A DNA stretch of 64,000 nucleotides from Nocardia anocheti (GCF_029675105.1 NZ_JAQQFV010000009.1:62001-126000), one strand, 5' to 3'; shown: positions 26,456 through 36,983, counted from the first letter of the stretch. Notes: generated from the sequence alone by a model not told the origin. Translations and numbers: made by a program.

Positions 26456-28095
26456 GCGTTGGCCATCTGCCGCTGCCCGCGCGGCTGACCGATGTAGGTC
26501 GCCTCGCGCGGGATGGACACCAGGCTCAGGTTCACCCGCGTGGTGCCGGTGCGCAGCACCACCCGGTTGCCGACCGCGCCCGGCTGGTAGATCTCCAGGT
26601 CGGGCCGTGAGGCGGGCCAGCCGTTGGGATCACCGGTGAGGTAGATGGTGGTGACACCCGCGTGCGGGGCGGGGGCGAGCACACCGTCGACGATGGTGGC
26701 GGTGAATCCCGCGTCGGACTGGTGGGTTTCGACCGCGATGGTCAGCCGCTCGGGATTGCCGACGGTGTTGACCAGGTGCTCCCAGGCCTGCGCCCGGTCG
26801 GTACGTACCAGCACCCGCTCGCCCACGGCCAGCGCGCGGAACACCAGCTGCTGGGCCAGATACAGCTCGCCCGCCACATAGACCGTGGAGATACCCGAGC
26901 CGATGATCCTGGCCGCGACGCCGTTGCCCTCGTCGTCGGAACCGAGCAGCTGCCCGCAGCCCGCCGAGGGCAGGTGCAGCGCGCCGATCACGTCGATCGG
27001 GTACTCGGTGGTCGGGATGGTGTCGTCGAGGCCGGGCACCGCGATCGGCAGGTGCGCGAGCAGGGCGTCGCGATGGCGCCCGTTCATCGACACCGTGCCC
27101 TTGGTCTTGGTCTTCTCCGGCAGCTCACGCGCGGTCAGCCGCCAGGCCGCGCCCACGCTCACCGACTCGGCGTCGCTGCCGGGACGCAGCCGCACCGAGA
27201 CCGTGGTGCCGCGCGAGGGGGCCACCCACAGCTGGGCGAGCAGATCACTGCCGAGCTGCTTGGGGTCGACCGCGCTGCCGATATTGACCGCGTTGCCGAT
27301 CTCGGCGTACTTCCAGCGTTGGCTGAGCGTGCGCGGGTCGAGGCCGGTGGTGATCTGCTGCACGGCCTTGCGGATCTCGGGGGCGGTGAGGATACGGGCG
27401 TTGCAGTCGGCGTCCTCGAGCGTGCGCATGATGCGCTGGGTGGCGATGGTGACCGCGCGCGAGGCGCCATCGGTGCCACCGCCGCGCCGCTCGGCCGCGT
27501 CCGGGCAGCGCACCGCGTCGAAGCTGATCGCCAGCCAGACCGTGCGATGCGCGGTGGCGGGCAGCGGGCCCAGCAGCGATTCGTAGATCGCGCCCGCCGG
27601 AGTGCCCGCGCGGCTGCGGTGACCGTGGCTGATGATGTCGATGCCGCTGAGCAGGATGTCGTGCTGGTTGAGGCAGGCGGCCAGCTCGGGCAGGGGGAGC
27701 AGGTGGGAGGCGTGCACGGTGGTGCGGGCGATGCGGGTCAGCCCGCCGCGCGGCGGCAGCACCTCCACCACGGTGACCACGCGGCTGCCGTCCCAGTACA
27801 GGCCGAGGGAGCGGCCGTCGGTGTCGCGGAAGTCGACGGTGTCACCGAGGGTGTACTCGCGCTTGCCCAGATAACGACGCAGCGTGGTGATCCAGTCGAG
27901 CAGCGGACGCTTGCCGAGCGGGATCAGCGGGACCAGGGCGACGACCACGGCGATGCCGAGCGCGATCCACGGATTCAGCCCGCACACCAGCGCGACCACC
28001 CCGACGATCAGGCCGATGACCTGCGCTGTCAGCAGGTGCGGCAATGTGATCCGACCGAACAGCGGGCGCGGTCCCGTACCGGTGAACTCGGCCAT
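26452..28095 (-). CDS. eccE: Type VII secretion protein EccE (ESX-4-type locus)
   Basis: The 547-aa protein has two adjacent N-terminal transmembrane helices (LTAQVIGLIVGVVALVCGL; PWIALGIAVVVALVPLIPLG). A cytosolic domain follows with the EccE opening GDTVDFRDTDGRSLGLYWDG and VHASHLLPLPELAACL. EccE sits at the periphery of the ESX membrane complex. The ATG at 28095 follows GGGGGAGGAACGA; the 44 upstream codons lack family features. It diverges from eccB. The ESX-4 locus of M. tuberculosis lacks eccE, so this locus is the fuller form seen in Nocardia and M. abscessus. Confidence 0.88.
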   Translation of the reverse strand: MAEFTGTGPRPLFGRITLPHLLTAQVIGLIVGVVALVCGLNPWIALGIAVVVALVPLIPLGKRPLLDWITTLRRYLGKREYTLGDTVDFRDTDGRSLGLYWDGSRVVTVVEVLPPRGGLTRIARTTVHASHLLPLPELAACLNQHDILLSGIDIISHGHRSRAGTPAGAIYESLLGPLPATAHRTVWLAISFDAVRCPDAAERRGGGTDGASRAVTIATQRIMRTLEDADCNARILTAPEIRKAVQQITTGLDPRTLSQRWKYAEIGNAVNIGSAVDPKQLGSDLLAQLWVAPSRGTTVSVRLRPGSDAESVSVGAAWRLTARELPEKTKTKGTVSMNGRHRDALLAHLPIAVPGLDDTIPTTEYPIDVIGALHLPSAGCGQLLGSDDEGNGVAARIIGSGISTVYVAGELYLAQQLVFRALAVGERVLVRTDRAQAWEHLVNTVGNPERLTIAVETHQSDAGFTATIVDGVLAPAPHAGVTTIYLTGDPNGWPASRPDLEIYQPGAVGNRVVLRTGTTRVNLSLVSIPREATYIGQPRGQRQMANA

Positions 28096-28208
28096 TCGTT
28101 CCTCCCCCAGGTACCCGATTGTCGATCGGCCGATGGCCGAATGCGAACAAGTGCTGCGGGGAACTGTACTGTGTTGCCCGGACGAGAGCACTGTTCGGGG
28201 GAGGAACC

Positions 28209-29687
28209 ATGCCTTCAAAACCCACAACGCGCTGGCAGGTCAGCGGTTACCGCTTCCTGGTGCGGCGGATGGAGCACGCCCTGGTGCGCCGGGACGTGCG
28301 CATGCTGCACGATCCGATGCGCGCCCAGACCCGTGCCTACGTGGTCGGATTGGTGCTCGGCATCGTCGTGCTGGCCGGTTGTGGCGTGCTCGCGCTGCTC
28401 AAGCCCCAGGACAAGATCGGCGACAACAAGATCCTGATCGCCAAGGAATCCGGCGGCGTCTACGTGGTCATCGACAATGTCGTGCACCCCGCGCTCAACC
28501 TCGCCTCGGCCCGCCTGGCCGCCGGTGAGGCGTCGAAGGCGGCGGTGGTCAAGGAATCCGAGCTGAGCAAGAAGCCGCGCGGTCAGCTCATCGGTATTCC
28601 CGGGGCGCCGTCGTCGATCCTCTACGATAAGGACGGCAAGGGTCGGACGTGGACGGTGTGCGATCGGCTCAAGGCCGACGGTAGTGCCGACCTGACCACC
28701 TCTGTGCTCGCCGGTTCGCCGGATCTGGGCGCGAAGGCGTCCGAGCTGGAGGCGGGCAAGGCGATGCTGGTCAAGGGCAAGGACGCGGTCTACCTGGTCT
28801 ACGACAACAAGCGTGCGCGGGTGAAGATGGACGACGCGCCCGTCGTGCAGGCGCTCGGTATCAGCGGCGCGACCCCGCGCACCATCAGCGAGGGTCTGCT
28901 CAACGCCATCCCCGAGGTGCTGCCGATCATCACCCCGACCATCGACAACCCCGGCGGCACACCGACTTACAACGTGAGCGGCCACCGGATCGGTGACGTC
29001 GTGCAGGTCTTCAACGAGTCCAACCAGAACTACGTGGTGCTCCAGGACGGGTTGCAGCCGATCTCGGCGCTGACCGCGCAGATCATCCGCAACTTCTATC
29101 CGACGATCATGAACGGCACCACCATCCAGTCGACCGATCGCACCTACGCGCCGACGTCGAACACGTTGAAGGTGCACAACTACCCGGTCGACCGGCCGAC
29201 CCTGATCGCCGACAAGGACAAGCCCGTCAGCTGCATGTCCTGGAAGCCGATCGCCGGTGCCACCGACAATGCCGACGGCACCGCCCGCGCCGAGCTCTCC
29301 CTGCTCACCGGCATCGACCTGCCGATCCCGGACAAGGCCAAGCTCGTCGACCTCGCCCAGGCCGACGGCGCCGGTCCCAACGCCGACTCCGTCTACATCC
29401 CGCCCGCCTCCGGCGCCTACGTGCAGGCCACCGGCATCGAACCGGACAGCCGCCGCAAGGACAGCCTGTTCTACATCGCCGACACCGGCGTCCGCTTCGG
29501 CATCAAGAACACCGACGCGGTCAAGGCCCTCGGCCTGGAGAACGTCACCGCCGAACCGGCCCCCTGGCCCATCATCGGCCTACTGGCCGGTGGCCCCAGC
29601 CTCGGCCGCGAAGACGCCATGGTCGCCCACGACGGCATCGCCCCCGACCCGTCACCCGCGAAAAAGCCTGTCGCCCAGGTCAACTGA
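28209..29687 (+). CDS. eccB: Type VII secretion protein EccB (ESX-4-type locus)
   Basis: The 492-aa protein begins MPSKPTTRWQVSGYRFLVRR, the standard EccB cytosolic tail. One transmembrane helix (VVGLVLGIVVLAGCGVLALL) and a large periplasmic domain follow, with a conserved Cys pair (TVCDRLK and VSCMSWKP) and late WPIIGLLAGGPSLGREDAMV. EccB proteins dimerise on the periplasmic face. The ATG at 28209 has GGGGGAGG upstream. A strong terminator follows the stop. Divergent promoters for eccB and eccE lie in 28096-28208. Confidence 0.92.
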   Translation: MPSKPTTRWQVSGYRFLVRRMEHALVRRDVRMLHDPMRAQTRAYVVGLVLGIVVLAGCGVLALLKPQDKIGDNKILIAKESGGVYVVIDNVVHPALNLASARLAAGEASKAAVVKESELSKKPRGQLIGIPGAPSSILYDKDGKGRTWTVCDRLKADGSADLTTSVLAGSPDLGAKASELEAGKAMLVKGKDAVYLVYDNKRARVKMDDAPVVQALGISGATPRTISEGLLNAIPEVLPIITPTIDNPGGTPTYNVSGHRIGDVVQVFNESNQNYVVLQDGLQPISALTAQIIRNFYPTIMNGTTIQSTDRTYAPTSNTLKVHNYPVDRPTLIADKDKPVSCMSWKPIAGATDNADGTARAELSLLTGIDLPIPDKAKLVDLAQADGAGPNADSVYIPPASGAYVQATGIEPDSRRKDSLFYIADTGVRFGIKNTDAVKALGLENVTAEPAPWPIIGLLAGGPSLGREDAMVAHDGIAPDPSPAKKPVAQVN

Positions 29688-29703
29688 ATCCTGTCGGGGG
29701 ACA

Positions 29704-29740
29704 GCCCGCAGCCGGTCACCCGACCGGCTGCGGGCTTTTT
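29704..29740 (+). terminator. Rho-independent terminator after eccB
   Basis: A perfect 14-bp stem, GCCCGCAGCCGGTC (29704-29717) with GACCGGCTGCGGGC (29722-29735), has a 4-base loop and a T5 tail at 29736-29740. Confidence 0.93.
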
Positions 29741-29833
29741 CGTATCGGCGGTGGATGAGGCGAACTCCGCCGCTCTTGTGGTCGACGGGTCGGTCGTCAG
29801 CGGCGTGCCGAAACCTCGGCGCCGCTGAAACGT

Positions 29834-29870
29834 GAATCGGGCTGTGCCCCACAGGAGCACAGCCCGATTC
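29834..29870 (-). terminator. Hairpin terminator after the ESX-4 mycP
   Basis: A perfect 14-bp stem (29834-29847 with 29857-29870) with a 9-base loop lies 14 bp beyond the mycP stop. The minus-strand tail (ACGTTTC) has only a short U-run, so termination strength is uncertain. Confidence 0.65.
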
Positions 29871-29883
29871 GGGTTCTGGTGTC

Positions 29884-31296
29884 TTACAGGTCGTCCGAGG
29901 TCATCCCGAACTTGCGGCGGATCGGGAAGGACGCCAGCACACCGAGGACGAGGATCAGCGCGATCGCCCCGGTGCCGATCAGTGCCACGTTCCTGGCCAG
30001 GTGGTCCGGAGCGGGCTCGGGCGCGGGGACCGCGAGCTGCACACTGCGCGGCGGCGAGGACTGCTTGGGTGGCAGTTCGGCCGGGACCTCGTTGGTCAGG
30101 GCGGCGATGGGATCGACTGTCCCGTAACCGATGTAGGGGTTCCAGCCTTCGGCGGGCGCGTGCGCGGTGGCCTCGAGCCGTTCGATGACCTGCTTGGCGG
30201 ACAGCTCGGGGAACCGGGCGCGGACCAGGGCGGCTACACCCGCGACGTACGGCGAGGCAAAACTCGTTCCGCTGTAGGCGAGGTACTTGCCCTGGCTGTC
30301 GTACTTGCCGTTGGAGATCCCGGTCGTGCGCGCGTCCAGAGAAGTGATGCCTTCACCGGGGGCGGCGATGCCGACCCAGGGGCCAGGCACAGTGAACGCT
30401 GAGGGCGCGCCATTGTTGTCGACCGAGCCGACCGAGAGCACGTACTCGTCGAACCAGGCCGGGCTCACATAGGTCCGGATGGACTCCCACAGGTCCTGTG
30501 CCGGTTTGAGCGGGTCGGGCGTCGGATTGCCCGACTTGCAGTTGTCGGAGTTGCCCGCCGAACTCACGATGACGGCGTTCTTCTCGACGGCCGCGTAGTG
30601 CAGCGCCGCGCCGAGTACTCCGTAGACGTGCTCGCTCGCCGGTGACGCGGAAGGGCAGGCGACCAGCGAGATGTTGATCACGGTGGCGCCGAAGTCGGCG
30701 GCTCGCACGATGGCCGAGGCCAGCGTGGACACCTTGCCGTAGCCGTCGGGAAAGTCATCGGGTGATTTCGTCCGCCCGGCACCCTCTGCCTGCCACAGCG
30801 AGCTCGTCTGGCGGATGCTGAGGATCCGCGATTCCGGCGCGACCCCCGCGAAACCCTGGCCGTCGATCTTGGTCGCACCGATGATCCCGGCGACGACCGT
30901 GCCGTGCACATCGCAGTCGTCGGTTCCGTCCCCGCCCGCTGCGACATAGTCACCGCCGTGCCACAGATCCGGTAGCCGAGGATGTGGCGCGACGCCGGTA
31001 TCGATCACCGCGACAAGCTGTCCCGCACCACGGGAGAACTCCCACGCGCGGTCCAGATCGAGCGAACGCTGGCTGGTCGGCACGGCCACCTCGGTGGTCG
31101 GCTGGGTGCGGTAGCACATACCGTTGGTGCCGCTACCCTGCTCGGTCTTGTCCGGCGGCGCGGCTGGATCGCCTGCGGGTCGCAGGGCGGGATTGATCGC
31201 GGGTGGTCGGTCGGCCGATGCGGTTCCGCAGAGACCGACCCCGGCACTGAGGCCGACGGCCAGCGCGACCGCCGTCAGCCGAAGGCCCAGCCTCAC
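29884..31296 (-). CDS. mycP: Mycosin, ESX-associated subtilisin-like protease (ESX-4-type locus)
   Basis: The 470-aa protease has a signal peptide (LTAVALAVGLSAGVGLCGTA) and catalytic residues D99 (VIDTGVAPHP), H131 (CDVHGTVVAG) and S345 (SGTSFASPY). A C-terminal anchor helix (ALIGTGAIALILVLGVLASF) ends the protein. Cysteines at CYRTQP and DDCD are candidates for the mycosin disulfide. The start is GTG at 31296, overlapping the eccD stop (GTGA). The eccD-mycP overlap is the same arrangement as in the first module. Confidence 0.92.
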   Translation of the reverse strand: MRLGLRLTAVALAVGLSAGVGLCGTASADRPPAINPALRPAGDPAAPPDKTEQGSGTNGMCYRTQPTTEVAVPTSQRSLDLDRAWEFSRGAGQLVAVIDTGVAPHPRLPDLWHGGDYVAAGGDGTDDCDVHGTVVAGIIGATKIDGQGFAGVAPESRILSIRQTSSLWQAEGAGRTKSPDDFPDGYGKVSTLASAIVRAADFGATVINISLVACPSASPASEHVYGVLGAALHYAAVEKNAVIVSSAGNSDNCKSGNPTPDPLKPAQDLWESIRTYVSPAWFDEYVLSVGSVDNNGAPSAFTVPGPWVGIAAPGEGITSLDARTTGISNGKYDSQGKYLAYSGTSFASPYVAGVAALVRARFPELSAKQVIERLEATAHAPAEGWNPYIGYGTVDPIAALTNEVPAELPPKQSSPPRSVQLAVPAPEPAPDHLARNVALIGTGAIALILVLGVLASFPIRRKFGMTSDDL

Positions 31297-32759
31297 AGCC
31301 CGCGGACCAGCGAGTAGAGATCAGCGACCCAGAACACCAGCGGCAGCACCGCGGCGACGAATGCGTATTCCAGCAGTTCGGCGGCCCGGCGCATCGGCGG
31401 GGTAGCCGACTTGTTCGGCACGATCAGGCCGATCACCAGGGCGGCGATCAGGATGGTCACGGCCGCGCCGAAAACCAGCAGCGGCTGTTCCATCGCGACC
31501 GAGACACCGACCAGCATGAGCAGCACGATCGCCGCGCCGCCCGCGATGAGCACGATGGCCTGTTCGGCGCCCGCGTAGGTGCGGCTGCGGAACATCAGCA
31601 CCACCGAGCACACCAGCGCCAGCGCGATCCCGGGCCAGAACGGGTCGTCGGCGCCCGCGTCGGTGGACAGCAGCGCACCGGCGACGGTGACCAGTGTGGT
31701 CGCGCCGACCAGTCCGGCCAGGTAGTTGCGCGCCCGCTCCGACCGCGCGCGCAGGGCGTCGAGGGTGGGCAGGGCGCGGTGGTCGTCGGGATCGTCCTCG
31801 GTCGGGTCGATCGGGGTGCCGGGGGAGGGGACCGGCGGCAGCGGCAGCTTCGCCAGCGCCATCGAGACCCGCGGCGCCAGCGACAGCGCGGCCAGTCCCA
31901 GCGCGGCCACGACCGCGCCGACCGCCTTGACCGGCTGATCGGTGAGCAACCCGACCAGCGCGGCGGGCACGATGAACACCGAGATGGTCGCCGTGCCGAT
32001 GAACAGGGCCAGGCCCACACCGGTCACGCGCCAGGCGAGCACCGCCGTCGCGCCGAGCAGGGCACCGCCGAGCAGCAGGTGCGCCCAGCCGTAGTGATCG
32101 GGGACCAGCAGCATGCCGCCGGTGAACGCGGTCGGCAGCGCGCAGCCGCCGAGGACCAGCGCGGCGGAGGTGTCGCCGTACATGCGGCTGAGCACGGTGC
32201 CCGCGACCACGCACAGGATGGCGACGAACAGCGCGATCGAGCCGGTGATCCAGGAGGGCAGCGCGTCCGGCGCGGCCAGCAGACCGAAGCAGCCGACGAG
32301 CATGGTGACCGCGGCCAGCACCGAACCGGTGATCCGCGCGGTCTTCGGCGTCCAGCTGCGGTAGTGCTCGGCGTCGGCGATCGCGACGTTGTACATGATG
32401 TCGTCGAACAGCGGGGTGGGCGCGGCGTGCGAGGCGCTCTCCAGCATGAGCAGTTCGCCGTCGCGCACGCCCTGCTCGCCCAGGCTCAGCGAGTTGGAGA
32501 ACGGGGGATGACCGATGCGGGCCAGCACCCATTCGGCGGGCTCGTAGCGTTCGCCCTCGTTGTCGAACGTATTCGATCGGCTGTGCTGAGCGACCATGTC
32601 GACCACGCTCGGAATCACCAGCGCCACCGGGACATCGACCGGAATAGCCATGTCGACCTGCGTGTGCTTGGCCAGAATGGTCACCCGGGCGAGGTCCGGC
32701 GCGCGAACGATACCGCGCGCGGAGTCTTCATCCACATGATCGAGTCGCGCGTGCGTCAA
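31293..32759 (-). CDS. eccD: Type VII secretion membrane protein EccD (ESX-4-type locus)
   Basis: An N-terminal ubiquitin-like domain (ARVTILAKHTQVDMAIPVDV) precedes about eleven transmembrane helices. The last ends VFWVADLYSLVRGL, like the first-module EccD (LWVMDVYSTARNI). I chose TTG at 32759 (488 aa) because GGAG and GGGGGAG lie just upstream. A GTG at 32735 is the alternative. The 35 codons before that are non-family. It is translationally coupled to mycP and diverges from eccC. Confidence 0.9.
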   Translation of the reverse strand: MTHARLDHVDEDSARGIVRAPDLARVTILAKHTQVDMAIPVDVPVALVIPSVVDMVAQHSRSNTFDNEGERYEPAEWVLARIGHPPFSNSLSLGEQGVRDGELLMLESASHAAPTPLFDDIMYNVAIADAEHYRSWTPKTARITGSVLAAVTMLVGCFGLLAAPDALPSWITGSIALFVAILCVVAGTVLSRMYGDTSAALVLGGCALPTAFTGGMLLVPDHYGWAHLLLGGALLGATAVLAWRVTGVGLALFIGTATISVFIVPAALVGLLTDQPVKAVGAVVAALGLAALSLAPRVSMALAKLPLPPVPSPGTPIDPTEDDPDDHRALPTLDALRARSERARNYLAGLVGATTLVTVAGALLSTDAGADDPFWPGIALALVCSVVLMFRSRTYAGAEQAIVLIAGGAAIVLLMLVGVSVAMEQPLLVFGAAVTILIAALVIGLIVPNKSATPPMRRAAELLEYAFVAAVLPLVFWVADLYSLVRGL

Positions 32760-32945
32760 AACTCCCCCAACTCCGTCTCTACCTCGTGTTTCCGCTCGAC
32801 CACTGGAGATGGTCGACAGTTTGCGGAACCCACCGCTCGGACAGCAGAATGCCTGACGAACCATACGACATGTCGGCCGCTACCTCTACACTGAGCCCGT
32901 CGTGCGGACAGACAGCGAGTAGTCAAGCAGGGGGAGTCTTCGACC

Positions 32946-35900
32946 ATGAGCACAGTTCGGTTCCAGCGCCGTGCCCGGCGCGAGATGCCGCGCACGCCCG
33001 GTGGCGAGGTCACCCTGCAGCCGCCGCCCGAGATCCCCCGGATCACCCCCGGCAACCTGCTGATGAAGCTGATGCCCGTGGTCATGGTGGTCGGCATGGT
33101 CGGCATGATGGCGCTGATGTTCACCCAGGGCAGCGGCATGCTGTCCAACCCCATGTCGATGATGTTCCCGCTGATGATGATCATGTCGATGGTCACCATG
33201 TTCGGCCAGGGCAACGGCAAGGGCGCCAAGGCCGCCGAGGCCAACGAGGACCGCAAGGACTACCTGCGCTACCTCGACCAGGTCCGCAAGGACGTCGACG
33301 AGACCGCCACCCAGCAGCGCGCCGCCGTCGAGTGGAGCCACCCCGAGCCCGGCCTGATCTGGATGCTCGCGGGCACCAGCCGCATGTGGGAGCGCCGCTC
33401 CGGCGACAAGGACTTCTGCCACGCCCGCATCGGCCTGGGTGGTCAGCGCCTGGCGACCCGCCTGGTCGCCCCCGAGACCGGCCCGGTCGAAGAACTCGAG
33501 CCCATCGCCGCGGTGTCGCTGCGCCGCTTCGTGCGCGCCCACTCCACCGTCCCCGATCTGCCCACCGCCATCGCGGTGAAGGGCTTCGGCACCATCGCCC
33601 TGGACGGCGACCGCGCCCAGGCACGCGACATGACGCGCGCGATGTTGTTGCAGCTGTGCATGTTCCAGGCGCCCGACCAGGTACTCGTCGCCGTGGTCTG
33701 TGGCCCCGACACCGCGCGCGAGTGGGAGTGGACCAAGTGGCTCCCGCACACCCAGCACCCCGAGGTGACCGACGGCATCGGCACCCAGCGCATGTTCTAC
33801 GGCTCCATCCGCGAGGCCCTGAGCAGCCTGCACCCGCTGCTGGGCAACCGCGTGCGCTACTCGCGCAACCAGCCCAACAACCCGAACCTCGTGCACGTGG
33901 TGATCGTGGTCGACGGCGGCCTGCTCGAGGCCGAGGACGACCAGCTGCGTGAGTCCGGCTTCGAGGGCGTCACCATCATCGACCTGTGCAATTACGCACC
34001 GCGCCTGGCGGTTTCGCGTGGCATCAAGATGGTCGTCGAGGACGGCGAGTGCCTCGGCCGCGGCGCCACCGGCAACCAGGAACGCTTCGCCACCATCGAC
34101 CGCGTCAGCGCCGAACAGGCCCAGCAGGCCGCCCGCAGGCTCGCCCCGTATCGCGCGGCCAGCCAGCGCAGCAGCGATATCGAGACCGAGGAAACCGAGA
34201 CGATCTCCAGCTGGGCACAGCTGATGAACCTCGGCGACATCGGCAACTTCAACCCGGCCAGCGCCTGGCGTCCCCGCTACGGCCGCGAGCGCCTGCGCGT
34301 CCCCTTCGGCCTCGGTGCCGACGGCGCCCCGGTCGAGCTCGACATCAAGGAAGCCGCCGAGAACGGCATGGGCCCGCACGGCCTGTGCATCGGCGCCACC
34401 GGTTCCGGTAAGTCCGAGTTCCTGCGCACCCTGGTGCTCAGTCTCCTGGCCACCCACTCGCCCGACCAGCTCAACCTGGTCCTGGTCGACTTCAAGGGTG
34501 GTGCGACCTTCCTCGGCCTCGACGGCGTCCCGCACGTCGCCGCGGTCATCACCAACCTCGAGGACGAGGCCGACCTCGTCGACCGTATGAAGGACGCCCT
34601 GGCCGGTGAGATGAACCGCCGCCAGGAGGTCCTGCGTCAGGCGGGCAACTTCGCCAACGTCTCCGAGTACGAGAAGGCCCGCGCGGCGGGCGCCGACCTC
34701 GACCCGCTGCCCGCGCTGTTCGTGGTGCTCGACGAGTTCTCCGAACTGCTCACCCAGCACCCCGACTTCGCCGAGCTGTTCGTGATGATCGGCCGTCTGG
34801 GCCGCTCGCTGCAGGTCCACCTGCTGCTGGCCTCGCAGCGCCTCGAAGAGGGCAAGCTCAAGGGCCTGGAAAGCCACCTGTCCTACCGGATCGGTCTGAA
34901 GACCTTCTCCGCCAACGAATCCCGCCAGGTCCTCGGTGTCCCCGACGCCTACAACCTGCCCAGCTCGCCCGGTGGCGGTTACCTCAAGTCCGACTCCGGC
35001 GAGATCCAGCGCTTCCAGGCGTCCTACGTCTCCGGTCCCTACGTCGGTGGTGGATCGGCGCGCGAGGTCACCAGCGCGGGCATCGTCGGCGGCGAGATCG
35101 ATGTCAACGCCCGCCCGTTCAACGCCTCTCACGTCGGCTTCCGCACCTCCGACCGGGTGCCGGTGCCGGTGGAGTCGAGCTACGAGCCCGAGCCGACGAG
35201 CGAGGAGGGCGAGCAGATGTCGAACCTGAACATGCTCGTCGCCCGCATCGCCGGTCACGGCCGCCCCGCCCACGAGATCTGGCTGCCGCCGCTGGACGAG
35301 GCGCCCACCCTGGACCAGCTGGTCCCGCGCTCGATCCTCACCGGCGAGGTGCTGCCGGTGTCCACCCTGCGCGCCCCGATGGGCATCGTCGACCGTCCCT
35401 ACGATCAGCGCCGCGACCCGTTCGTCGTCGACCTCTCGGGTTCGCGCGGCAACGTGGCCGTGGTCGGCGGTCCGCAGTCGGGTAAGTCCACCGCGCTGCG
35501 CACCATGATCATGGCGATGTCGCTCACCCACACCGCCGAGCAGGTGCAGTTCTACTGCCTCGACTTCGGTGGTGGCACCCTGGCCAGCCTGCAGGGTCTG
35601 CCGCACGTGGGCTCGGTGGCCAGCCGTCTCGACGAAGACCTGGTGCGCCGCACCGTCTCCGAGATGACCACCATCGTCCGCACCCGCGAGGCCCGGTTCC
35701 GCCAGCTCGGCATCGAGTCGATGACCGAGTTCCGTCGGCTGCGCGCCACCGATCCCGCGTCCAGCCCGGCCGCGGCGGGCGCCCACGAGGACCCGTTCGG
35801 CGATGTCTTCCTGGTGATCGACGGCTTCGGCTCGATCCGCCAGGACTTCGACGCGCTCGAGCAGACCATCATGAACCTCGCCGTGCAGGGTCTGTCCTAC

Positions 35901-36983
35901 GGCGTGCACGTGGTGATCGCGCTGAACCGCTGGGCCGAGGCAAGGCCCGCGCTCAAGGACCAGATCGGCACCCGCATCGAGCTCCGCCTCGGTGACCCGA
36001 TGGACTCCGACCTGGGCCGCAAGTTCGCCTCGCTGGTCCCGCAGGGTCGCCCCGGTCGCGGTATGACCGCCGAGTGCCTGCACATGCTCACCGGTCTGCC
36101 CCGCATCGACGGTTCCTCGGATCAGTCGAACCTGGGTCAGGCGGTCACCGCCGCGGTCGAGACCATCGCCAGGATGACCCCGGGCCGTCCGGCCCCGCAG
36201 GTCCGCATGTTGCCCGATCAGCTGCCGCGCGAGCAGCTGCTCTACCTGGCGGGCAACTGGCCCTCGCGGGTCGACCCGGCCACCAAGTGCCTGCGCATCC
36301 CGATCGGTATCAACGAGGCCGAGCTCGCCCCGGTCTACATCGATTTCGCGGAGAGCCCGCACTTCATCATCATCGGTGACTCCGAGTCCGGTAAGACAAC
36401 GCTGCTGCGCTCGATCATCGACGGCATCGCCGCCTCGAACACCCCGAACGAGGCCCGCTTCATCGTCGGTGACTACCGCCGCACCATGCTCGGCCTGATC
36501 CCCGAGGGCTACCAGGCCGGATACGGTTCCACCGCACCGCAATTCACCACCAACATGAATGACCTGGCCGCCTACGTCGCCAAGCGCACCCCCGGCCCGG
36601 AGGTGACGCCGCAGCAGCTGCGTGAGCGGTCGTGGTGGAGCGGTCCGGAGCTGTACGTGATCGTCGACGACTACGATCTGGTCGCCACCTCGCAGGGCAA
36701 CCCGGTCGCCGCGCTGGTCGAACACCTCCCGCACGCGCGCGACCTCGGTTTCCACCTGATCATCGCCCGCCGTTCCGGTGGCGCCAGCCGCGCCATGTAC
36801 GAGGCGACGCTGGCGCGGATGAAGGACCTCGGCTCGGCCGCGCTCGTCATGAGCTGCAGCAAGGACGAGGGCGTGATGGTCGGCACCACCCGCCCCGGCC
36901 CCAAGCCGCCGGGCCGTGGCACCTACGTCACGCGCAACAGCGAGGGCCTGGTCCAGACCGCCTGGATGCCGCAGCCGGAATGA
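32946..36983 (+). CDS. eccC: EccC ATPase of the ESX-4-type locus (EccCa-EccCb fusion)
   Basis: The 1345-aa motor has two methionine-rich membrane helices (~37-85) and three P-loop domains: GATGSGKS near 483, GGPQSGKS near 841 and GDSESGKT near 1144. All three Walker A motifs are canonical. It is closely related along its whole length to the EccC at 2892, including ENGMGPHGLCIGATGSGKSE and VDFKGGATFLGLD. The ATG follows CAGGGGGAG. The stop overlaps the start of the Rv3446c-like gene (ATGA). Confidence 0.94.
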   Translation: MSTVRFQRRARREMPRTPGGEVTLQPPPEIPRITPGNLLMKLMPVVMVVGMVGMMALMFTQGSGMLSNPMSMMFPLMMIMSMVTMFGQGNGKGAKAAEANEDRKDYLRYLDQVRKDVDETATQQRAAVEWSHPEPGLIWMLAGTSRMWERRSGDKDFCHARIGLGGQRLATRLVAPETGPVEELEPIAAVSLRRFVRAHSTVPDLPTAIAVKGFGTIALDGDRAQARDMTRAMLLQLCMFQAPDQVLVAVVCGPDTAREWEWTKWLPHTQHPEVTDGIGTQRMFYGSIREALSSLHPLLGNRVRYSRNQPNNPNLVHVVIVVDGGLLEAEDDQLRESGFEGVTIIDLCNYAPRLAVSRGIKMVVEDGECLGRGATGNQERFATIDRVSAEQAQQAARRLAPYRAASQRSSDIETEETETISSWAQLMNLGDIGNFNPASAWRPRYGRERLRVPFGLGADGAPVELDIKEAAENGMGPHGLCIGATGSGKSEFLRTLVLSLLATHSPDQLNLVLVDFKGGATFLGLDGVPHVAAVITNLEDEADLVDRMKDALAGEMNRRQEVLRQAGNFANVSEYEKARAAGADLDPLPALFVVLDEFSELLTQHPDFAELFVMIGRLGRSLQVHLLLASQRLEEGKLKGLESHLSYRIGLKTFSANESRQVLGVPDAYNLPSSPGGGYLKSDSGEIQRFQASYVSGPYVGGGSAREVTSAGIVGGEIDVNARPFNASHVGFRTSDRVPVPVESSYEPEPTSEEGEQMSNLNMLVARIAGHGRPAHEIWLPPLDEAPTLDQLVPRSILTGEVLPVSTLRAPMGIVDRPYDQRRDPFVVDLSGSRGNVAVVGGPQSGKSTALRTMIMAMSLTHTAEQVQFYCLDFGGGTLASLQGLPHVGSVASRLDEDLVRRTVSEMTTIVRTREARFRQLGIESMTEFRRLRATDPASSPAAAGAHEDPFGDVFLVIDGFGSIRQDFDALEQTIMNLAVQGLSYGVHVVIALNRWAEARPALKDQIGTRIELRLGDPMDSDLGRKFASLVPQGRPGRGMTAECLHMLTGLPRIDGSSDQSNLGQAVTAAVETIARMTPGRPAPQVRMLPDQLPREQLLYLAGNWPSRVDPATKCLRIPIGINEAELAPVYIDFAESPHFIIIGDSESGKTTLLRSIIDGIAASNTPNEARFIVGDYRRTMLGLIPEGYQAGYGSTAPQFTTNMNDLAAYVAKRTPGPEVTPQQLRERSWWSGPELYVIVDDYDLVATSQGNPVAALVEHLPHARDLGFHLIIARRSGGASRAMYEATLARMKDLGSAALVMSCSKDEGVMVGTTRPGPKPPGRGTYVTRNSEGLVQTAWMPQPE

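Noticed and set aside
32886..36755. A 1289-codon open frame antisense to the ESX-4 eccC
   Set aside because: It is a mirror frame produced by strong GC codon bias; it shows no recognisable domain, is His/Gln/Arg-rich, and eccC on the other strand is unmistakable.
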